A DNA stretch of 64,000 nt from Methylobacterium sp. J-067 (GCF_022829465.1 NZ_JAKSXZ010000146.1:248001-312000); one strand, 5' to 3'. Numbered from the stretch's first letter, positions 34,124 to 43,134 are shown. Program-made: numbers and translations. The notes: generated from the sequence alone by a model not told the origin.

Positions 34124-35407
34124 ATGAGCGAGAGCAGCCCCAGCAGCACCCACAACCTGCGCTCCGATGGCTCGCGCCTGTGGGCGACGATCCACGAGAC
34201 GGCGCGATTCGGGGGAACGCCCAAGGGCGGCATCAACCGGCTGACCCTCTCGGCCGAGGACGGCGCGGTGCGGGACTGGTTCCGCGCGGCCTGCGAGGCG
34301 GCGGGCTTGACGGTGGGCGTCGATGCGCTGGGCACGCAATATGCGGTGCGCCCCGGCAAGGACATGAGCCTGCCGCCCATCGCCTTCGGCTCGCACCTCG
34401 ACACGCAGCCGACCGGGGGCAAGTTCGACGGCGTGCTCGGCGTTCTCGCGGGCCTGGAGGTGATGCGCACCCTGGCCGATGCGGGAATCGAGACGCGGGC
34501 GCCTCTGATGCTCGTGAACTGGACCAACGAGGAGGGCTCGCGCTTCGCCCCGGCGATGATGGCCTCGGCGGCCTATGCAGGTGAGTTCACCACCGACGAG
34601 ATCCTGGCCAAGACCGACGCCGCCGGCACCACGGTGGCGCAGGCCCTCGACACGATCGGCTATCGCGGCGGCGAGAGCGTGGGCGAGCGCACCATCGGCG
34701 CCTTCGTGGAATTGCACATCGAGCAGGGGCCGATCCTGGAGGCCGAGGGCAAGACCATCGGCGTCGTGGAGGGCGGCCAGGGCATCGCGTGGTTCGACGG
34801 CACGGTGGAGGGCTTCGAGAGCCATGCCGGCACGACGCCGATGCCCCGCCGCCGGGACGCCCTGCTCGGCCTGTCCGAATTCGCCCTCGCGGCGGAGCGC
34901 ATCGCCCTGGCCCACGGGCCGAGCGCGGTGGCGACCATCGGCGAGACCACCATCCTCGCGCCCTCGCGCAACGTCGTGCCGGGCCGCGTGGCCTTCACCG
35001 TCGACACCCGCGACCCGCGCGCGGAAACCCTCGATGCCATGGAAAAGGAGCTGCGCGAGGCGGCGGCCGAGATCGGCGAGCGGCGGCGCCTGTCGATCGT
35101 GCTGGAACGGATCTGGCGCAAGGAGCCGATCCCGTTCGACCCCCGCCTCGTCGCGGCGGTGGACGCGGCGGCGGAAGGGCTCGGCCTGTCCCGCCGCCGG
35201 ATCGTCTCCGGCGCGGGCCACGACGCCTGCAATCTGGCCACGAAGGTGCCTTCCACGATGATCTTCGTGCCGTGCAAGGACGGGGTGAGCCACAACGAAA
35301 CCGAATCGGCCACGCAGGAGCATTGTGCGGCCGGCGCCGACGTCCTGTTGCAGACGGTGCTGAGGCTGGCCGACGCGCCGTTGGCGGCCCAGGGCGGGCA
35401 GGCCTAG
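34124..35407 (+). CDS. M20-family amidohydrolase (hydantoinase/carbamoylase type)
   Basis: 427 residues. The metal site follows the Zn-dependent N-carbamoyl amino acid hydrolase / allantoate amidohydrolase pattern: AFGSHLDTQPTGGKFDGVLG (His and bridging Asp), NWTNEEGSRFAPAM (Glu-Glu) and ELHIEQGPILE (His). The final metal His lies in KDGVSHNETESA. The dimerisation domain includes GFESHAGTTPMPRRRDAL. It hydrolyses a ureido or carbamoyl compound; the sequence does not choose between beta-ureidopropionase, allantoate and carbamoyl-amino-acid substrates. The ATG at 34124 follows GAGGACCCGGA. An operator-like palindrome lies upstream. Confidence 0.88.
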   Translation: MSESSPSSTHNLRSDGSRLWATIHETARFGGTPKGGINRLTLSAEDGAVRDWFRAACEAAGLTVGVDALGTQYAVRPGKDMSLPPIAFGSHLDTQPTGGKFDGVLGVLAGLEVMRTLADAGIETRAPLMLVNWTNEEGSRFAPAMMASAAYAGEFTTDEILAKTDAAGTTVAQALDTIGYRGGESVGERTIGAFVELHIEQGPILEAEGKTIGVVEGGQGIAWFDGTVEGFESHAGTTPMPRRRDALLGLSEFALAAERIALAHGPSAVATIGETTILAPSRNVVPGRVAFTVDTRDPRAETLDAMEKELREAAAEIGERRRLSIVLERIWRKEPIPFDPRLVAAVDAAAEGLGLSRRRIVSGAGHDACNLATKVPSTMIFVPCKDGVSHNETESATQEHCAAGADVLLQTVLRLADAPLAAQGGQA

Positions 35408-35426
35408 GTCTCACGGAGACCGGAAC

Positions 35427-35720
35427 GTGGGTGAGGGTGAGCACACCACGTGGGATGACCGGAAGAGCGATGCCAACCTCGACCTGCGCGGCATCGACTT
35501 CGCCGGCCTCGACGCGGTCTTCGACGGCCGCTTCCTCCTGACCCGCGAGGACAGGAGGTTCGACTACGGCGAGGCGCGCTACAACGCCCTCGTCGAATTC
35601 AACGAGGTCGTCCTCAACATCACCTTCACGCCCAGGGATGGTAAGCAGAGGATCATCGCGGCGCGCCGTGCGAACCGGAAGGAAAGGCACCTGTACCATG
35701 GCCACCGGCAAGCGACCTGA
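35427..35720 (+). CDS. brnT: BrnT-family type II toxin
   Basis: 97 residues of the BrnT/DUF497 RelE-like fold: WDDRKSDANLDLRGIDFAGLDAVFDG, then DYGEARYNALVEF and the C-terminal RIIAARRANRKERHLY, which matches the family's R-I-I-S-A-R-x-A pattern. BrnT is a ribosome-independent mRNase neutralised by BrnA. It begins with GTG 35427, 19 bp after the amidohydrolase gene, and overlaps brnA by 23 bp. The family's usual lysine/histidine-rich start (WDPxKAxxNLxKHGI) is partly altered here (KSDANLDLRGI), so activity is not assured. Confidence 0.85.
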   Translation: MGEGEHTTWDDRKSDANLDLRGIDFAGLDAVFDGRFLLTREDRRFDYGEARYNALVEFNEVVLNITFTPRDGKQRIIAARRANRKERHLYHGHRQAT

Positions 35721-36003
35721 ACCGACGCGGGACCGGACGGATTGGGCGCGCCTGCGCGCGATGCCGGAGGACGAGGTCGAGCGCATCGCCGACGCGGATC
35801 GCGACAACCCGGCGACGGTTGCGGACGGCGAATGGACCGACGCGTTCGTTGGCCTCCCGCCCGCCAAGGTCTCCGTTCACGCCAGCTTCGACGGTGACGT
35901 GGTCGCCTTCTTCAAGCGCGGCGGCAAGGGCTACCAGAGCCGCATGAACGCCGTGCTCCGGCAATACATGGAACGCCGGCTGGCCGAGGATCAGAAGCGC
36001 TGA
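35698..36003 (+). CDS. brnA: BrnA-family antitoxin
   Basis: 101 residues. The N-terminal part is charged and toxin-binding-like (DWARLRAMPEDEVERIADAD). The C-terminal ribbon-helix-helix segment reads KVSVHASFDGDVVAFFKRGGKGYQSRMNAVLRQYMERR, typical of BrnA (BrnA/COG3514), which binds BrnT and represses the operon. ATG 35698 lies inside the end of brnT, so the genes are co-translated. In the known Brucella system the toxin is also first. Chromosomal TA role: stress response or none. Confidence 0.88.
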   Translation: MATGKRPEPTRDRTDWARLRAMPEDEVERIADADRDNPATVADGEWTDAFVGLPPAKVSVHASFDGDVVAFFKRGGKGYQSRMNAVLRQYMERRLAEDQKR

Positions 36004-36061
36004 GCCCCTTTTCGTTCCACCCGGCTGTGCGGAGCCGAAAAATCCCGTACAGGACGCTCCC

Positions 36062-37345
36062 ATGACCGCACGCGCTTATCGCGACGCCAGGGGCCGGCCG
36101 CTCATCGCGGTGACGGGCCTCGGCCTCGTTTCCTCCCTCGGCCGGGGCCAGGCCGACACCTGGGCCGCCCTCACCGAGGGCCGCTCCGGGATCCGCGAGA
36201 TCGCCCGCTTCCCCACGGAAGGGCTGCGCACGCGGATCGCCGGCACCGTCGACTTCCTCGACACCGACCCGCTCGTGGCCCCGCTCCTGTCGGAGCGCTT
36301 CGCCGCCGTCGCGGCCGAGGAGGCGCTGGCGCAGGCGAATCTCGGTCCGAAGGGCGATTTCCCCGGCCCGCTGTTCATCGCCGTGCCGCCCGTCGAGATG
36401 GAATGGCCCCAGCGCCGCGCCATCGCGGAGGCCGCCGGCGGCGACGAGGCAGTCGATTACGCCGGCATGCTCCGGGCCGTCGCCACCGGTCGGTTCGATG
36501 CGTGGCACGACCTGTTCCTGTTCGGCACCGTGGCTGACCGGATCGCCGAGCGGTTCGGCACCCGCGGCTCGCCGATCTCCCTCTCCACCGCCTGCTCCTC
36601 CGGCGCCACCGCCATCCAGCTCGGCGTCGAGGCGATTCGCCGGGGCGAGGCGACAGCCGCCCTGTGCATCGGCACGGACGGCTCGGTGAACCCCGAATCG
36701 CTGATTCGCTTCTCGCTTCTCTCCGCCCTCTCGACGCGCAACGACGTGCCCGAGGAGGCCTCCCGCCCCTTCTCGAAGGACCGGGACGGCTTCGTGATGG
36801 GCGAGGGCGCCGCCGCCCTGGTGCTGGAGGATGCCGCCGCCGCCGTCGCGCGGGGCGCGACGATCCTCGGCTACGTGCTCGGCTGCGGCGAGAAGGGCGA
36901 CGGCTTCCACCGCACCCGCTCCAGCCCGGACGGCGCGCCGATCCTCGCCGCGATCTGCGCGAGCCTGGACGATGCCGGCCTCGCGCCGGAGGCCATCGAC
37001 ACGGTGAACGCCCACGGCACCTCGACGCCGGAGAACGACCGGATGGAGGCGATGGGCATCGCCGCCGTGTTCGGCGAGCGCGCCGCGACCCTGCCCGTCA
37101 CCTCGAACAAGTCGATGATCGGCCACACGTTGACCGCCGCCGGGGCGATCGAGGCGGCGGCCTCGCTGCTCTCGATCCGCCACGGGCGGATCCCGCCGAC
37201 GATCAACTACCGCAACCCGGACCCGGCGCTCGGCCTCGACATCGTGGGCGAGGCGCGGGACATGCCCGTGCGCACCGTCCTGTCGAACTCCTTCGGCTTC
37301 GGCGGCCAGAACACCTGCCTCGTGCTCGCGGCGGAGCCGGCATGA
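36062..37345 (+). CDS. Beta-ketoacyl-ACP synthase, FabF-like (lipid A very-long-chain cluster)
   Basis: 427 residues of the condensing-enzyme fold. Active-site Cys is in STACSSGATAIQLG and the two histidines in VNAHGTSTPENDRME and SNKSMIGHTLTAAG; SNSFGFGGQNTCLVL is the final loop. It elongates acyl-ACP. With fabG, adh and a lauroyl-type acyltransferase downstream it resembles the FabF-XL enzymes making the 27-hydroxyoctacosanoyl-type chain of rhizobial lipid A. It diverges from housekeeping FabF in the N-terminal half. The start overlaps no other gene, and 58 bp separate it from brnA. Its stop overlaps the fabG start (ATGA). Confidence 0.85.
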   Translation: MTARAYRDARGRPLIAVTGLGLVSSLGRGQADTWAALTEGRSGIREIARFPTEGLRTRIAGTVDFLDTDPLVAPLLSERFAAVAAEEALAQANLGPKGDFPGPLFIAVPPVEMEWPQRRAIAEAAGGDEAVDYAGMLRAVATGRFDAWHDLFLFGTVADRIAERFGTRGSPISLSTACSSGATAIQLGVEAIRRGEATAALCIGTDGSVNPESLIRFSLLSALSTRNDVPEEASRPFSKDRDGFVMGEGAAALVLEDAAAAVARGATILGYVLGCGEKGDGFHRTRSSPDGAPILAAICASLDDAGLAPEAIDTVNAHGTSTPENDRMEAMGIAAVFGERAATLPVTSNKSMIGHTLTAAGAIEAAASLLSIRHGRIPPTINYRNPDPALGLDIVGEARDMPVRTVLSNSFGFGGQNTCLVLAAEPA

Positions 37346-38106
37346 GCGACGGGCAGGAGAAGCGCGTCCTCGTCACCGGGGGCGGCAGCGGGCTCGGCGC
37401 GGCCATCGTGCGCACGCTCGCGGGGGCCGGGTACGCCGTCGACTTCACCTACCGCGCCTCGGGTGAGGCGGCCTCGGCGCTGGCGACCGAGTTGAACGAG
37501 GCCCATCCCGGCCTCGGCATCCGCGCCTACGCCCTCGACCTCGCGGACCGCGCGGCCCTCGACGCCTTCTGCGAGACGGCCCAGGAGATCGGCTATCACG
37601 GGTTCGTCCACAATGCCGGCCAGTCGAGCGACGGGCTCGCCGCCATGCTCGACCAGGACAAGGCCGAGGCGGCGATGCAGGTGAACTTCTTCTCGCTCAC
37701 CCGCCTCGCGAAATCCCTCATCCGGAGCATGACGCGGGCCCGCTCCGGCAGGATCGTCGCCATCGGCTCGGTGGCGGCGCTGCGCGCCAACGCCGGCAAC
37801 GCGGCCTACGCCGCCACCAAGGGCGCGCTGATCGCCTATTGCCGGACGCTGGCGATCGAGACCGCCAAGCGCGGCGTGACGGTGAACGTCATAGCCCCCG
37901 GCTTCATCGATACGGCGATGCTCGCGCCCTACGCCGCCCACCGCGCCGGCATGGAGCGCCAGATCCCCGCCGGCCGCTTCGCGAAGCCGGAGGAGGTCGC
38001 GGCGCTGGCGACCTTCCTGATGGGCGAGGGCGCGGGCTACATCACCGGGACCGTGTTGCCCGTCGATGGCGGTTTGACCGCGATGATGGGCGTCCACCGC
38101 TCCTGA
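37342..38106 (+). CDS. 3-oxoacyl-ACP reductase-like SDR (FabG family)
   Basis: 254 residues. The Rossmann motif VLVTGGGSGLGAAIVRTL and NAG motif VHNAGQSSDG are present. The catalytic Ser is in IVAIGSVAALR, and Tyr-x-x-x-Lys is in AAYAATKGAL. The C-terminal IAPGFIDTAML and GYITGTVLPVDGG are FabG-like. It likely reduces the 3-oxoacyl product of the coupled FabF-like synthase with NADPH. The ATG at 37342 overlaps the synthase stop by 4 bp. Rhizobial clusters usually have a second fabF here, so the fabG is a variation. Confidence 0.88.
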   Translation: MSDGQEKRVLVTGGGSGLGAAIVRTLAGAGYAVDFTYRASGEAASALATELNEAHPGLGIRAYALDLADRAALDAFCETAQEIGYHGFVHNAGQSSDGLAAMLDQDKAEAAMQVNFFSLTRLAKSLIRSMTRARSGRIVAIGSVAALRANAGNAAYAATKGALIAYCRTLAIETAKRGVTVNVIAPGFIDTAMLAPYAAHRAGMERQIPAGRFAKPEEVAALATFLMGEGAGYITGTVLPVDGGLTAMMGVHRS

Positions 38107-38125
38107 CCCTCCTGCGATCCTGCCG

Positions 38126-38404
38126 ATGCGCCCCTTCGCCGCCCTGCTCCTCGCGCTCCTGCCCCTCGGCGTCGGCGCGGCCCATGCCGACCCGGAACCG
38201 TACCGCGTCACCGGCCTCGCGCCCGGCGAGCCGCTGAGCATCCGCGCCGAGCCCGATGCCGCCGCCGAGGTGGTGGGCGAGATCCGCCAGCGCGCCCTGG
38301 TCTTCGGCTGCACCAACGACACGCCGAGCCGCACCACATGGTGCCGCGTCCGCGTCGGCCGCACGGTGGGGTGGGCACGGCGGCGGTATCTCTCGCCGGA
38401 GTGA
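38126..38404 (+). CDS. Small exported SH3-like domain protein
   Basis: 92 residues. The signal peptide (RPFAALLLALLPLGVGAAHA) is followed by one SH3b-type barrel: YRVTGLAPGEPLSIRAEPDAAAEVVGEI...WCRVRVGRTVGWARRRYLSPE. The pattern L-x-I-R-x-x-P and the G-W-x-x-x-x-Y-L end are typical. Such domains bind peptidoglycan or peptides in the periplasm. It lies 19 bp after the fabG-like gene and may be co-transcribed. Function unknown. Confidence 0.8.
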   Translation: MRPFAALLLALLPLGVGAAHADPEPYRVTGLAPGEPLSIRAEPDAAAEVVGEIRQRALVFGCTNDTPSRTTWCRVRVGRTVGWARRRYLSPE

Positions 38405-38499
38405 GCCGGGATGCCGTGGTCGCGGCGCTGTGATAACCCCACCGCCGTCCTCACGGGGCGAACTGCACGTCGACCCGATCAGCACCAGCGAATAAGCCC

Positions 38500-39522
38500 A
38501 TGCGAGCCCTGCAACTCTTCGGCGACCGCGACCTGCGCCTGACCGAGGTCGAGCCGCCGCCGCCCCCCGGCCCCGGCGAGGTGCGGCTGCGCATCCGCGC
38601 GGTGGGGCTCAACTTCATCGACGTGTGGGGCTTTCGCGGCATGGCCTTCGCCAAGCGCAAGATGCCCCTCATCGTCGGCGCCGAGGCGTCGGGCGAGGTC
38701 GAATCCGTCGGCGAGGGCGTCACCGGCCTCGCGGTCGGCACCCGCGTCGTGCCCTACGGCGCGCTCACCTGCGGGAAATGCCGCGCCTGCCGGGAAGGCC
38801 GCGACAACCTCTGCGAGGAGGTCGGCGGCGTGATGGGCTTCCACATCGACGGCTTCGCCCGCGAACTCGTCACCCTGCCGGCCCGCCTCGTCGTGCCGGT
38901 GCCGGACGGCGTCGAGGATGCCGAGGCGGCCTGCGCCGGCATCGCCTTCGGCACGGTGCAGCACATGCTGTTCGACAACGCCAAGCTGGAGCCGGGCGAG
39001 AGCGTCCTCGTCCATGCGGGCGGATCGGGGATCGGCACGGCGGCGATCCGCATGGCCAAGGCCATCGGCTGCACCGTCTACACGACGGTGGGCGACGACG
39101 AGAAGGGCGCCAAGGCCGCCGAACTCGGGGCCGACCACGTCGTGAACTACCGCACCGAGCGGTTCGAGGGCGAGGTGCGCCGCCTGACCAAGCGCAAGGG
39201 CGTGGACGTGGTGTTCGAGCATGTCGGCGCCGACACGTGGAACGGCTCGCTGCTGTGCCTGAAGCGCGGCGGGCGGCTCGTCACCTGCGGCTCCACCTCC
39301 GGCCCGACCACGACCATGAACCTGATGCAGCTGTTCCAGCAGCAATACCGCATCACCGGTTCGTTCGGCTGCACGCTGGCCAACATCGCCCAGTCCCTCG
39401 ACAAGATGGCCCAGGGCATCCGGCCGGTGGTCGATACGGTCTACCCGATGGCGGACTTCACTGAGGGGCTGGAACGGCTCGAATCCCGCAAGGTGTTCGG
39501 CAAGATTCTCGTCGCGCTCTGA
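38500..39522 (+). CDS. Zinc-binding alcohol dehydrogenase (AdhXL-like)
   Basis: 340 residues of the medium-chain dehydrogenase/reductase fold. Structural zinc cysteines are in CGKCRACREGRDNLCEE. The cofactor-binding motif reads VLVHAGGSGIGTAAIRMAKA. The start GLNFIDVWGFRGMAFAKRKMP and VVFEHVGADTWNGSLLCLKRGG resemble the alcohol dehydrogenase found before lpxXL in Rhizobiales lipid A clusters, where it may handle a long-chain keto or hydroxy intermediate. That role is from context and memory of those clusters, not proven here. It is followed 77 bp later by the acyltransferase. Confidence 0.85.
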   Translation: MRALQLFGDRDLRLTEVEPPPPPGPGEVRLRIRAVGLNFIDVWGFRGMAFAKRKMPLIVGAEASGEVESVGEGVTGLAVGTRVVPYGALTCGKCRACREGRDNLCEEVGGVMGFHIDGFARELVTLPARLVVPVPDGVEDAEAACAGIAFGTVQHMLFDNAKLEPGESVLVHAGGSGIGTAAIRMAKAIGCTVYTTVGDDEKGAKAAELGADHVVNYRTERFEGEVRRLTKRKGVDVVFEHVGADTWNGSLLCLKRGGRLVTCGSTSGPTTTMNLMQLFQQQYRITGSFGCTLANIAQSLDKMAQGIRPVVDTVYPMADFTEGLERLESRKVFGKILVAL

Positions 39523-39599
39523 TAAGTCTAAGCGCGTTGTTCGCACCGCAGCGCGAAACATGATCTAAGGGCGCGCCTTCGCTCCGGAACCCGACTCCT

Positions 39600-40595
39600 T
39601 TGCTGCGCCTCGCCCTCATCCTGAAGCGGTCCTATCCGCGACTTGCCGGCTTCGCCAGCATCCCGCTCATCCGCCTGATCTTCGCCCTGGCCCGCCTGCT
39701 CGGGCCGGAGCGGGCGGCCGCCTTCGGGGGCGGGCTGCTGCGGACGATCGGGCCGCTACTCCCGGCGCACCGGACGGCGCTCGCCAACATCCGCGCCGCC
39801 TTCCCCGGCCTGCCGGAGGCGGAGGTGCGGGCCATCGCCCTCTCGGCCTGGGACAACCTCGGCCGGACGGGGGCGGAATACGCCCATCTCGACACGCTGC
39901 TCGACTACGACCCCGAAGCGACGGGGCCGCTGCGCAGCGAGGTCGAGGGCATCGAGCATTTCTTCGCCCTGCGCGACGACAGGCAGCCCGGCCTGATCTT
40001 CTCGGCCCACCTCGCCAACTGGGAATTGCCGGCGATCTGCGCGGCGAAGTTCGGCCTGGAGGCGACCGCCGTGTTCCGGCCGCCGAACAACCCCGCCGCC
40101 AAGCGGCTGGTGGAGGAGGTCCGCCGCAGCACGATGGGGGGGCTCGCCGCCTCGGGCCCCGGCTCAGCCTTCGCCATGCAGGGCGTGGTGGAGCGGGGCG
40201 GCCATCTCGGGCAGCTCGTCGACCAGCATTTCACCCGCGGCGTGGTGGTGAATTTCTTCGGCCGCCCCTGCCTCGTGAACCCGCTGCTCGCCAAGCTCGC
40301 CCGCCACTACGAATGCCCCGTCCACGGGGCGCGGGTGGTGCGTCTGCCGGGCGAGCGGTTCCGCCTGGAACTCACCCCGCCCCTCACCCTGCCGCGCGGC
40401 GCGGACGGCACCATCGACGTGCCCGGCGCCATGCAGGCGATGACCGACGTGATCGAGGGCTGGGTGCGCGAGAATCCCGGCCAGTGGCTGTGGATGCACC
40501 GCCGCTGGCGGCCGGACATGCTGCCCAAGGTGCCCCCGAAGGCGGTGCCGTCTCAAGGCAACGTGACTTCCCAGGCCGAGACGACCGCGCTCTGA
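39600..40595 (+). CDS. lpxXL: Lipid A acyltransferase, LpxL/LpxXL family
   Basis: 331 residues of the HtrB/LpxL family. An N-terminal hydrophobic anchor (GFASIPLIRLIFALARLLG) precedes the catalytic motif FSAHLANWELPA (H-x4-E). GQLVDQHF and FGRPCLVNPL are the conserved middle segments, and GQWLWMHRRWRPD is the family C-terminal motif. It transfers an acyl chain from acyl-ACP to Kdo2-lipid A at the inner membrane. Position behind the FabF/FabG/Adh genes suggests the very-long-chain (XL) version. The start is TTG 39600, with no ATG available before the anchor. Upstream 77 bp may hold a promoter. Confidence 0.85.
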   Translation: MLRLALILKRSYPRLAGFASIPLIRLIFALARLLGPERAAAFGGGLLRTIGPLLPAHRTALANIRAAFPGLPEAEVRAIALSAWDNLGRTGAEYAHLDTLLDYDPEATGPLRSEVEGIEHFFALRDDRQPGLIFSAHLANWELPAICAAKFGLEATAVFRPPNNPAAKRLVEEVRRSTMGGLAASGPGSAFAMQGVVERGGHLGQLVDQHFTRGVVVNFFGRPCLVNPLLAKLARHYECPVHGARVVRLPGERFRLELTPPLTLPRGADGTIDVPGAMQAMTDVIEGWVRENPGQWLWMHRRWRPDMLPKVPPKAVPSQGNVTSQAETTAL

Positions 40596-40604
40596 TCCCC
40601 CGGC

Positions 40605-41375
40605 ATGAGGCACACCCGCGCCCGCATCCCCCTGTCAGCCTGCCGCGCCGTGGTGTGCGCCCTGGCCGGGCTCGGCTGCGTGCCGGCGCGGGCCGAGCCG
40701 GTTGCGGCGGTGGTCGAGATGTTCACGGCCCAGGGTTGCGCCGCCTGCCGCACCGCCGACCCGGTGATGCGCGACCTCGCGCGCAAGCCCGGCATCCTCG
40801 CCCTGACCCTGCCGGTGACCTACTGGGACTATCTCGGCTGGCACGACACCCTCGGCCTGCGCGCCCTCACCGAGCGCCAGCGCGCCTATGCCCGCGCCCG
40901 GGGCGCCCGGCAGGTGATGACGCCGCAGGCCGTCGTGGATGGCGGGCAGACCACCATCGGCTCGAACCGCCCGGCCCTCGAACGCCTGCTGCAGGAGGCG
41001 TCCCGGACGGCGCCGCTCTCCGTGCCGATGAGCGCGGAGGTGCAGGACAGCCGGATCGTGGTGGAGGTCGGCGCCCGCCCCTCCCCCAAGGAGCCGAAGC
41101 CCGATGCGCGGGACGAGGTGTGGCTAGTGCCGCTGCTGAAGGCGCGGGACATCACGATCGAGACCGGCGAGAATCGCGGCCGGGTCGCGTCCTACGTGAA
41201 CGTCGTGCGCGGCCTTCAGCGCCTCGGCACCTGGACCGGGCAGCCCGCCCGGTTCGAGGTGCCCCTCTCCGCAGCCGCGATCCCCGGGGCGGATGGCTGG
41301 GTGGTGCTGCTGCAGCATTCCCGCGAGGGGCGCCCGGGGCGCATCCTCGGCGCGGCGAAGGGGCCGGGGCTCTGA
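40605..41375 (+). CDS. DUF1223 exported protein (thioredoxin-like)
   Basis: 256 residues. A signal sequence (ACRAVVCALAGLGCVPARAEP) precedes a DUF1223 domain: VVEMFTAQGCAACRTADPVM holds a CxxC pair on a thioredoxin-like first strand and helix. VTYWDYLGWHDTLG and the end of the domain (VMTPQAVVDG) follow the family pattern. The C-terminus looks like a beta domain. It may have redox function in the periplasm, with client unknown. It begins 9 bp after the acyltransferase gene and is probably co-transcribed. Confidence 0.82.
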   Translation: MRHTRARIPLSACRAVVCALAGLGCVPARAEPVAAVVEMFTAQGCAACRTADPVMRDLARKPGILALTLPVTYWDYLGWHDTLGLRALTERQRAYARARGARQVMTPQAVVDGGQTTIGSNRPALERLLQEASRTAPLSVPMSAEVQDSRIVVEVGARPSPKEPKPDARDEVWLVPLLKARDITIETGENRGRVASYVNVVRGLQRLGTWTGQPARFEVPLSAAAIPGADGWVVLLQHSREGRPGRILGAAKGPGL

Positions 41376-41393
41376 GACGAACGCACCGTTCTG

Positions 41394-41422
41394 TTGCATT
41401 GCAGTACGCGCCCGTCTAACAA
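41394..41422 (+). promoter_or_regulatory. Candidate promoter of the SulP gene
   Basis: TTGCAT (41394-41399), a 17-bp spacer and TAACAA (41417-41422) resemble sigma70 hexamers, placed about 118 bp before the SulP start and 18 bp after the DUF1223 stop. Confidence 0.45.
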
Positions 41423-41539
41423 GGCTTCATTCGCTAGGACCCGGTGCAAGCCCGGGTGGCTCTTCCGGCCGCCGATCCGCCGGACCACGCATTCGAGACC
41501 AGCCCCTGCCATCGCGGCGGTCTCCCTGCGGTTCTTCTC

Positions 41540-43036
41540 ATGACATCTCCCTCCACCACCGCCCCTGCGGCGGGACTCGGCGCGCGCCTGCGTGACGCCC
41601 GCGTCGAAATCCTCTCCGGCATCGTCGTCGCCCTCGCGCTCATCCCGGAGGCCATCGGCTTCTCGGTGATCGCGGGCGTCGATCCGAAGGTCGGCCTCTA
41701 TGCCTCCGTGGTGATCGCCTGCACCATCGCCTTCACCGGCGGACGCCCGGCGATGATCTCGGCCGCCACCGCCGCCACCGCCGTGGTGATGACCGACCTC
41801 GTCCGCGACCACGGCGTGCAATACCTTTTCGCCGCGACCATCCTGATGGGCGTCATCCAGATCGCGGCGGGCTTCCTGAAGCTCGGGCGGCTGATGCGCT
41901 TTGTGTCGCAATCGGTGATGACCGGCTTCGTCAACGCCCTGGCGATCCTGATCTTCATGGCGCAGCTGCCGGAACTAACCGGCGTGAGCATGGCGACCTA
42001 CGGGCTCGTCGCCCTGGGGCTGGCGATCATCTACGGCCTACCCCTTCTCACCCGCGCCGTGCCCTCGCCGCTGGTGGCGATCGCGGTGCTCACCGCCCTG
42101 ACGGCGTGGCTGCATCTCGACGTGCGCACCGTCGCCCATCTCGGCGCCCTGCCCTCGTCTCTGCCGAGCTTCGCCCTGCCGCAGGTGCCCTTCACCCTCG
42201 ACACCCTGCGCATCCTCCTGCCCTACGCGGCGACGCTGGCGGCGGTGGGCCTCCTGGAAAGCCTGCTCACGGCGCAGATCGTGGACGACCTGACCGACAC
42301 GGGCAGCAACAAGAACCGGGAATGCCACGGCCAGGGGCTCGCCAACATCGCCTCGGCGCTGTTCGGTGGCATGGGCGGCTGCGCGATGATCGGCCAGTCG
42401 GTCATCAACGTGTCGTCGGGCGCCCGGCGGCGGTTCTCGACCTTTGTGGCCGGAGCCTTCCTGCTGCTGCTCCTCGTCGCCCTGCAGAGCCTGCTGGCGG
42501 TGGTGCCGGTGGCGGCGCTGACGGCGGTGATGATCATGGTGTCGCTCAACACCTTCTCCTGGCGCTCGCTGGCCCGGCTGCGGACCAACCCCCTGCCCTC
42601 CTCCGTGGTGATGCTCGCCACCGTGGCGGTGGTGGTGGCGACCCGCGACCTCGCCATCGGCGTGCTCGTCGGCGTCCTGCTCTCCGGCGTGTTCTTCGCC
42701 GGCAAGGTCGCGCGCCTCAGCCGCATCGACTCGGCCCTGTCGCCGGACGGCACGACCCGGACCTACACCGTGACCGGTCAGGTGTTCTTCGCTTCGGCGA
42801 GCACCTTCGCGGATTCCATCGACCTGCTGGAGCCGGTGGAGCGCCTCGTCATCGATGTCGGAGCCGCGCATTTCTGGGACATCTCGGCGGTCGCCGCCCT
42901 GGACCGGGTGGTGCTGAAGGCCCGCGAGCGCGGCCGGAACGTCGAGGTGCGCGGCCTCAACGCCGCGAGCGCGACCCTGGTCGAGCGCTTCGGCACCCAC
43001 GACAAGCCGGGCGCGACGCCGCTCGCGCATCACTGA
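41540..43036 (+). CDS. SulP-family anion transporter with STAS domain
   Basis: 498 residues. Some 10-12 hydrophobic segments form the SLC26/SulP core, starting ILSGIVVALALIPEAIGFSVIAGVDPKVGLYAS. The signature LLESLLTAQIVDDLTDTGSNKNREC and GMGGCAMIGQSVIN follow. The cytosolic C-terminal STAS domain contains LVIDVGAAHFWDISAVAALDRVVLKA. The protein imports or exchanges an anion such as sulfate, bicarbonate or a dicarboxylate; the sequence does not decide which. The ATG at 41540 is preferred over an upstream in-frame ATG that lies before the hydrophobic core. hslU follows after 98 bp. Confidence 0.9.
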   Translation: MTSPSTTAPAAGLGARLRDARVEILSGIVVALALIPEAIGFSVIAGVDPKVGLYASVVIACTIAFTGGRPAMISAATAATAVVMTDLVRDHGVQYLFAATILMGVIQIAAGFLKLGRLMRFVSQSVMTGFVNALAILIFMAQLPELTGVSMATYGLVALGLAIIYGLPLLTRAVPSPLVAIAVLTALTAWLHLDVRTVAHLGALPSSLPSFALPQVPFTLDTLRILLPYAATLAAVGLLESLLTAQIVDDLTDTGSNKNRECHGQGLANIASALFGGMGGCAMIGQSVINVSSGARRRFSTFVAGAFLLLLLVALQSLLAVVPVAALTAVMIMVSLNTFSWRSLARLRTNPLPSSVVMLATVAVVVATRDLAIGVLVGVLLSGVFFAGKVARLSRIDSALSPDGTTRTYTVTGQVFFASASTFADSIDLLEPVERLVIDVGAAHFWDISAVAALDRVVLKARERGRNVEVRGLNAASATLVERFGTHDKPGATPLAHH

Positions 43037-43134
43037 ACGGCCCGCGTGCCACCGCGCCCCCTTGCGCCGCGCCGGCCGGGACCCCATTCCCGGCTGACCG
43101 GCACAGGGGCCGGGGATCAAGGAAGAGCCAGGCG

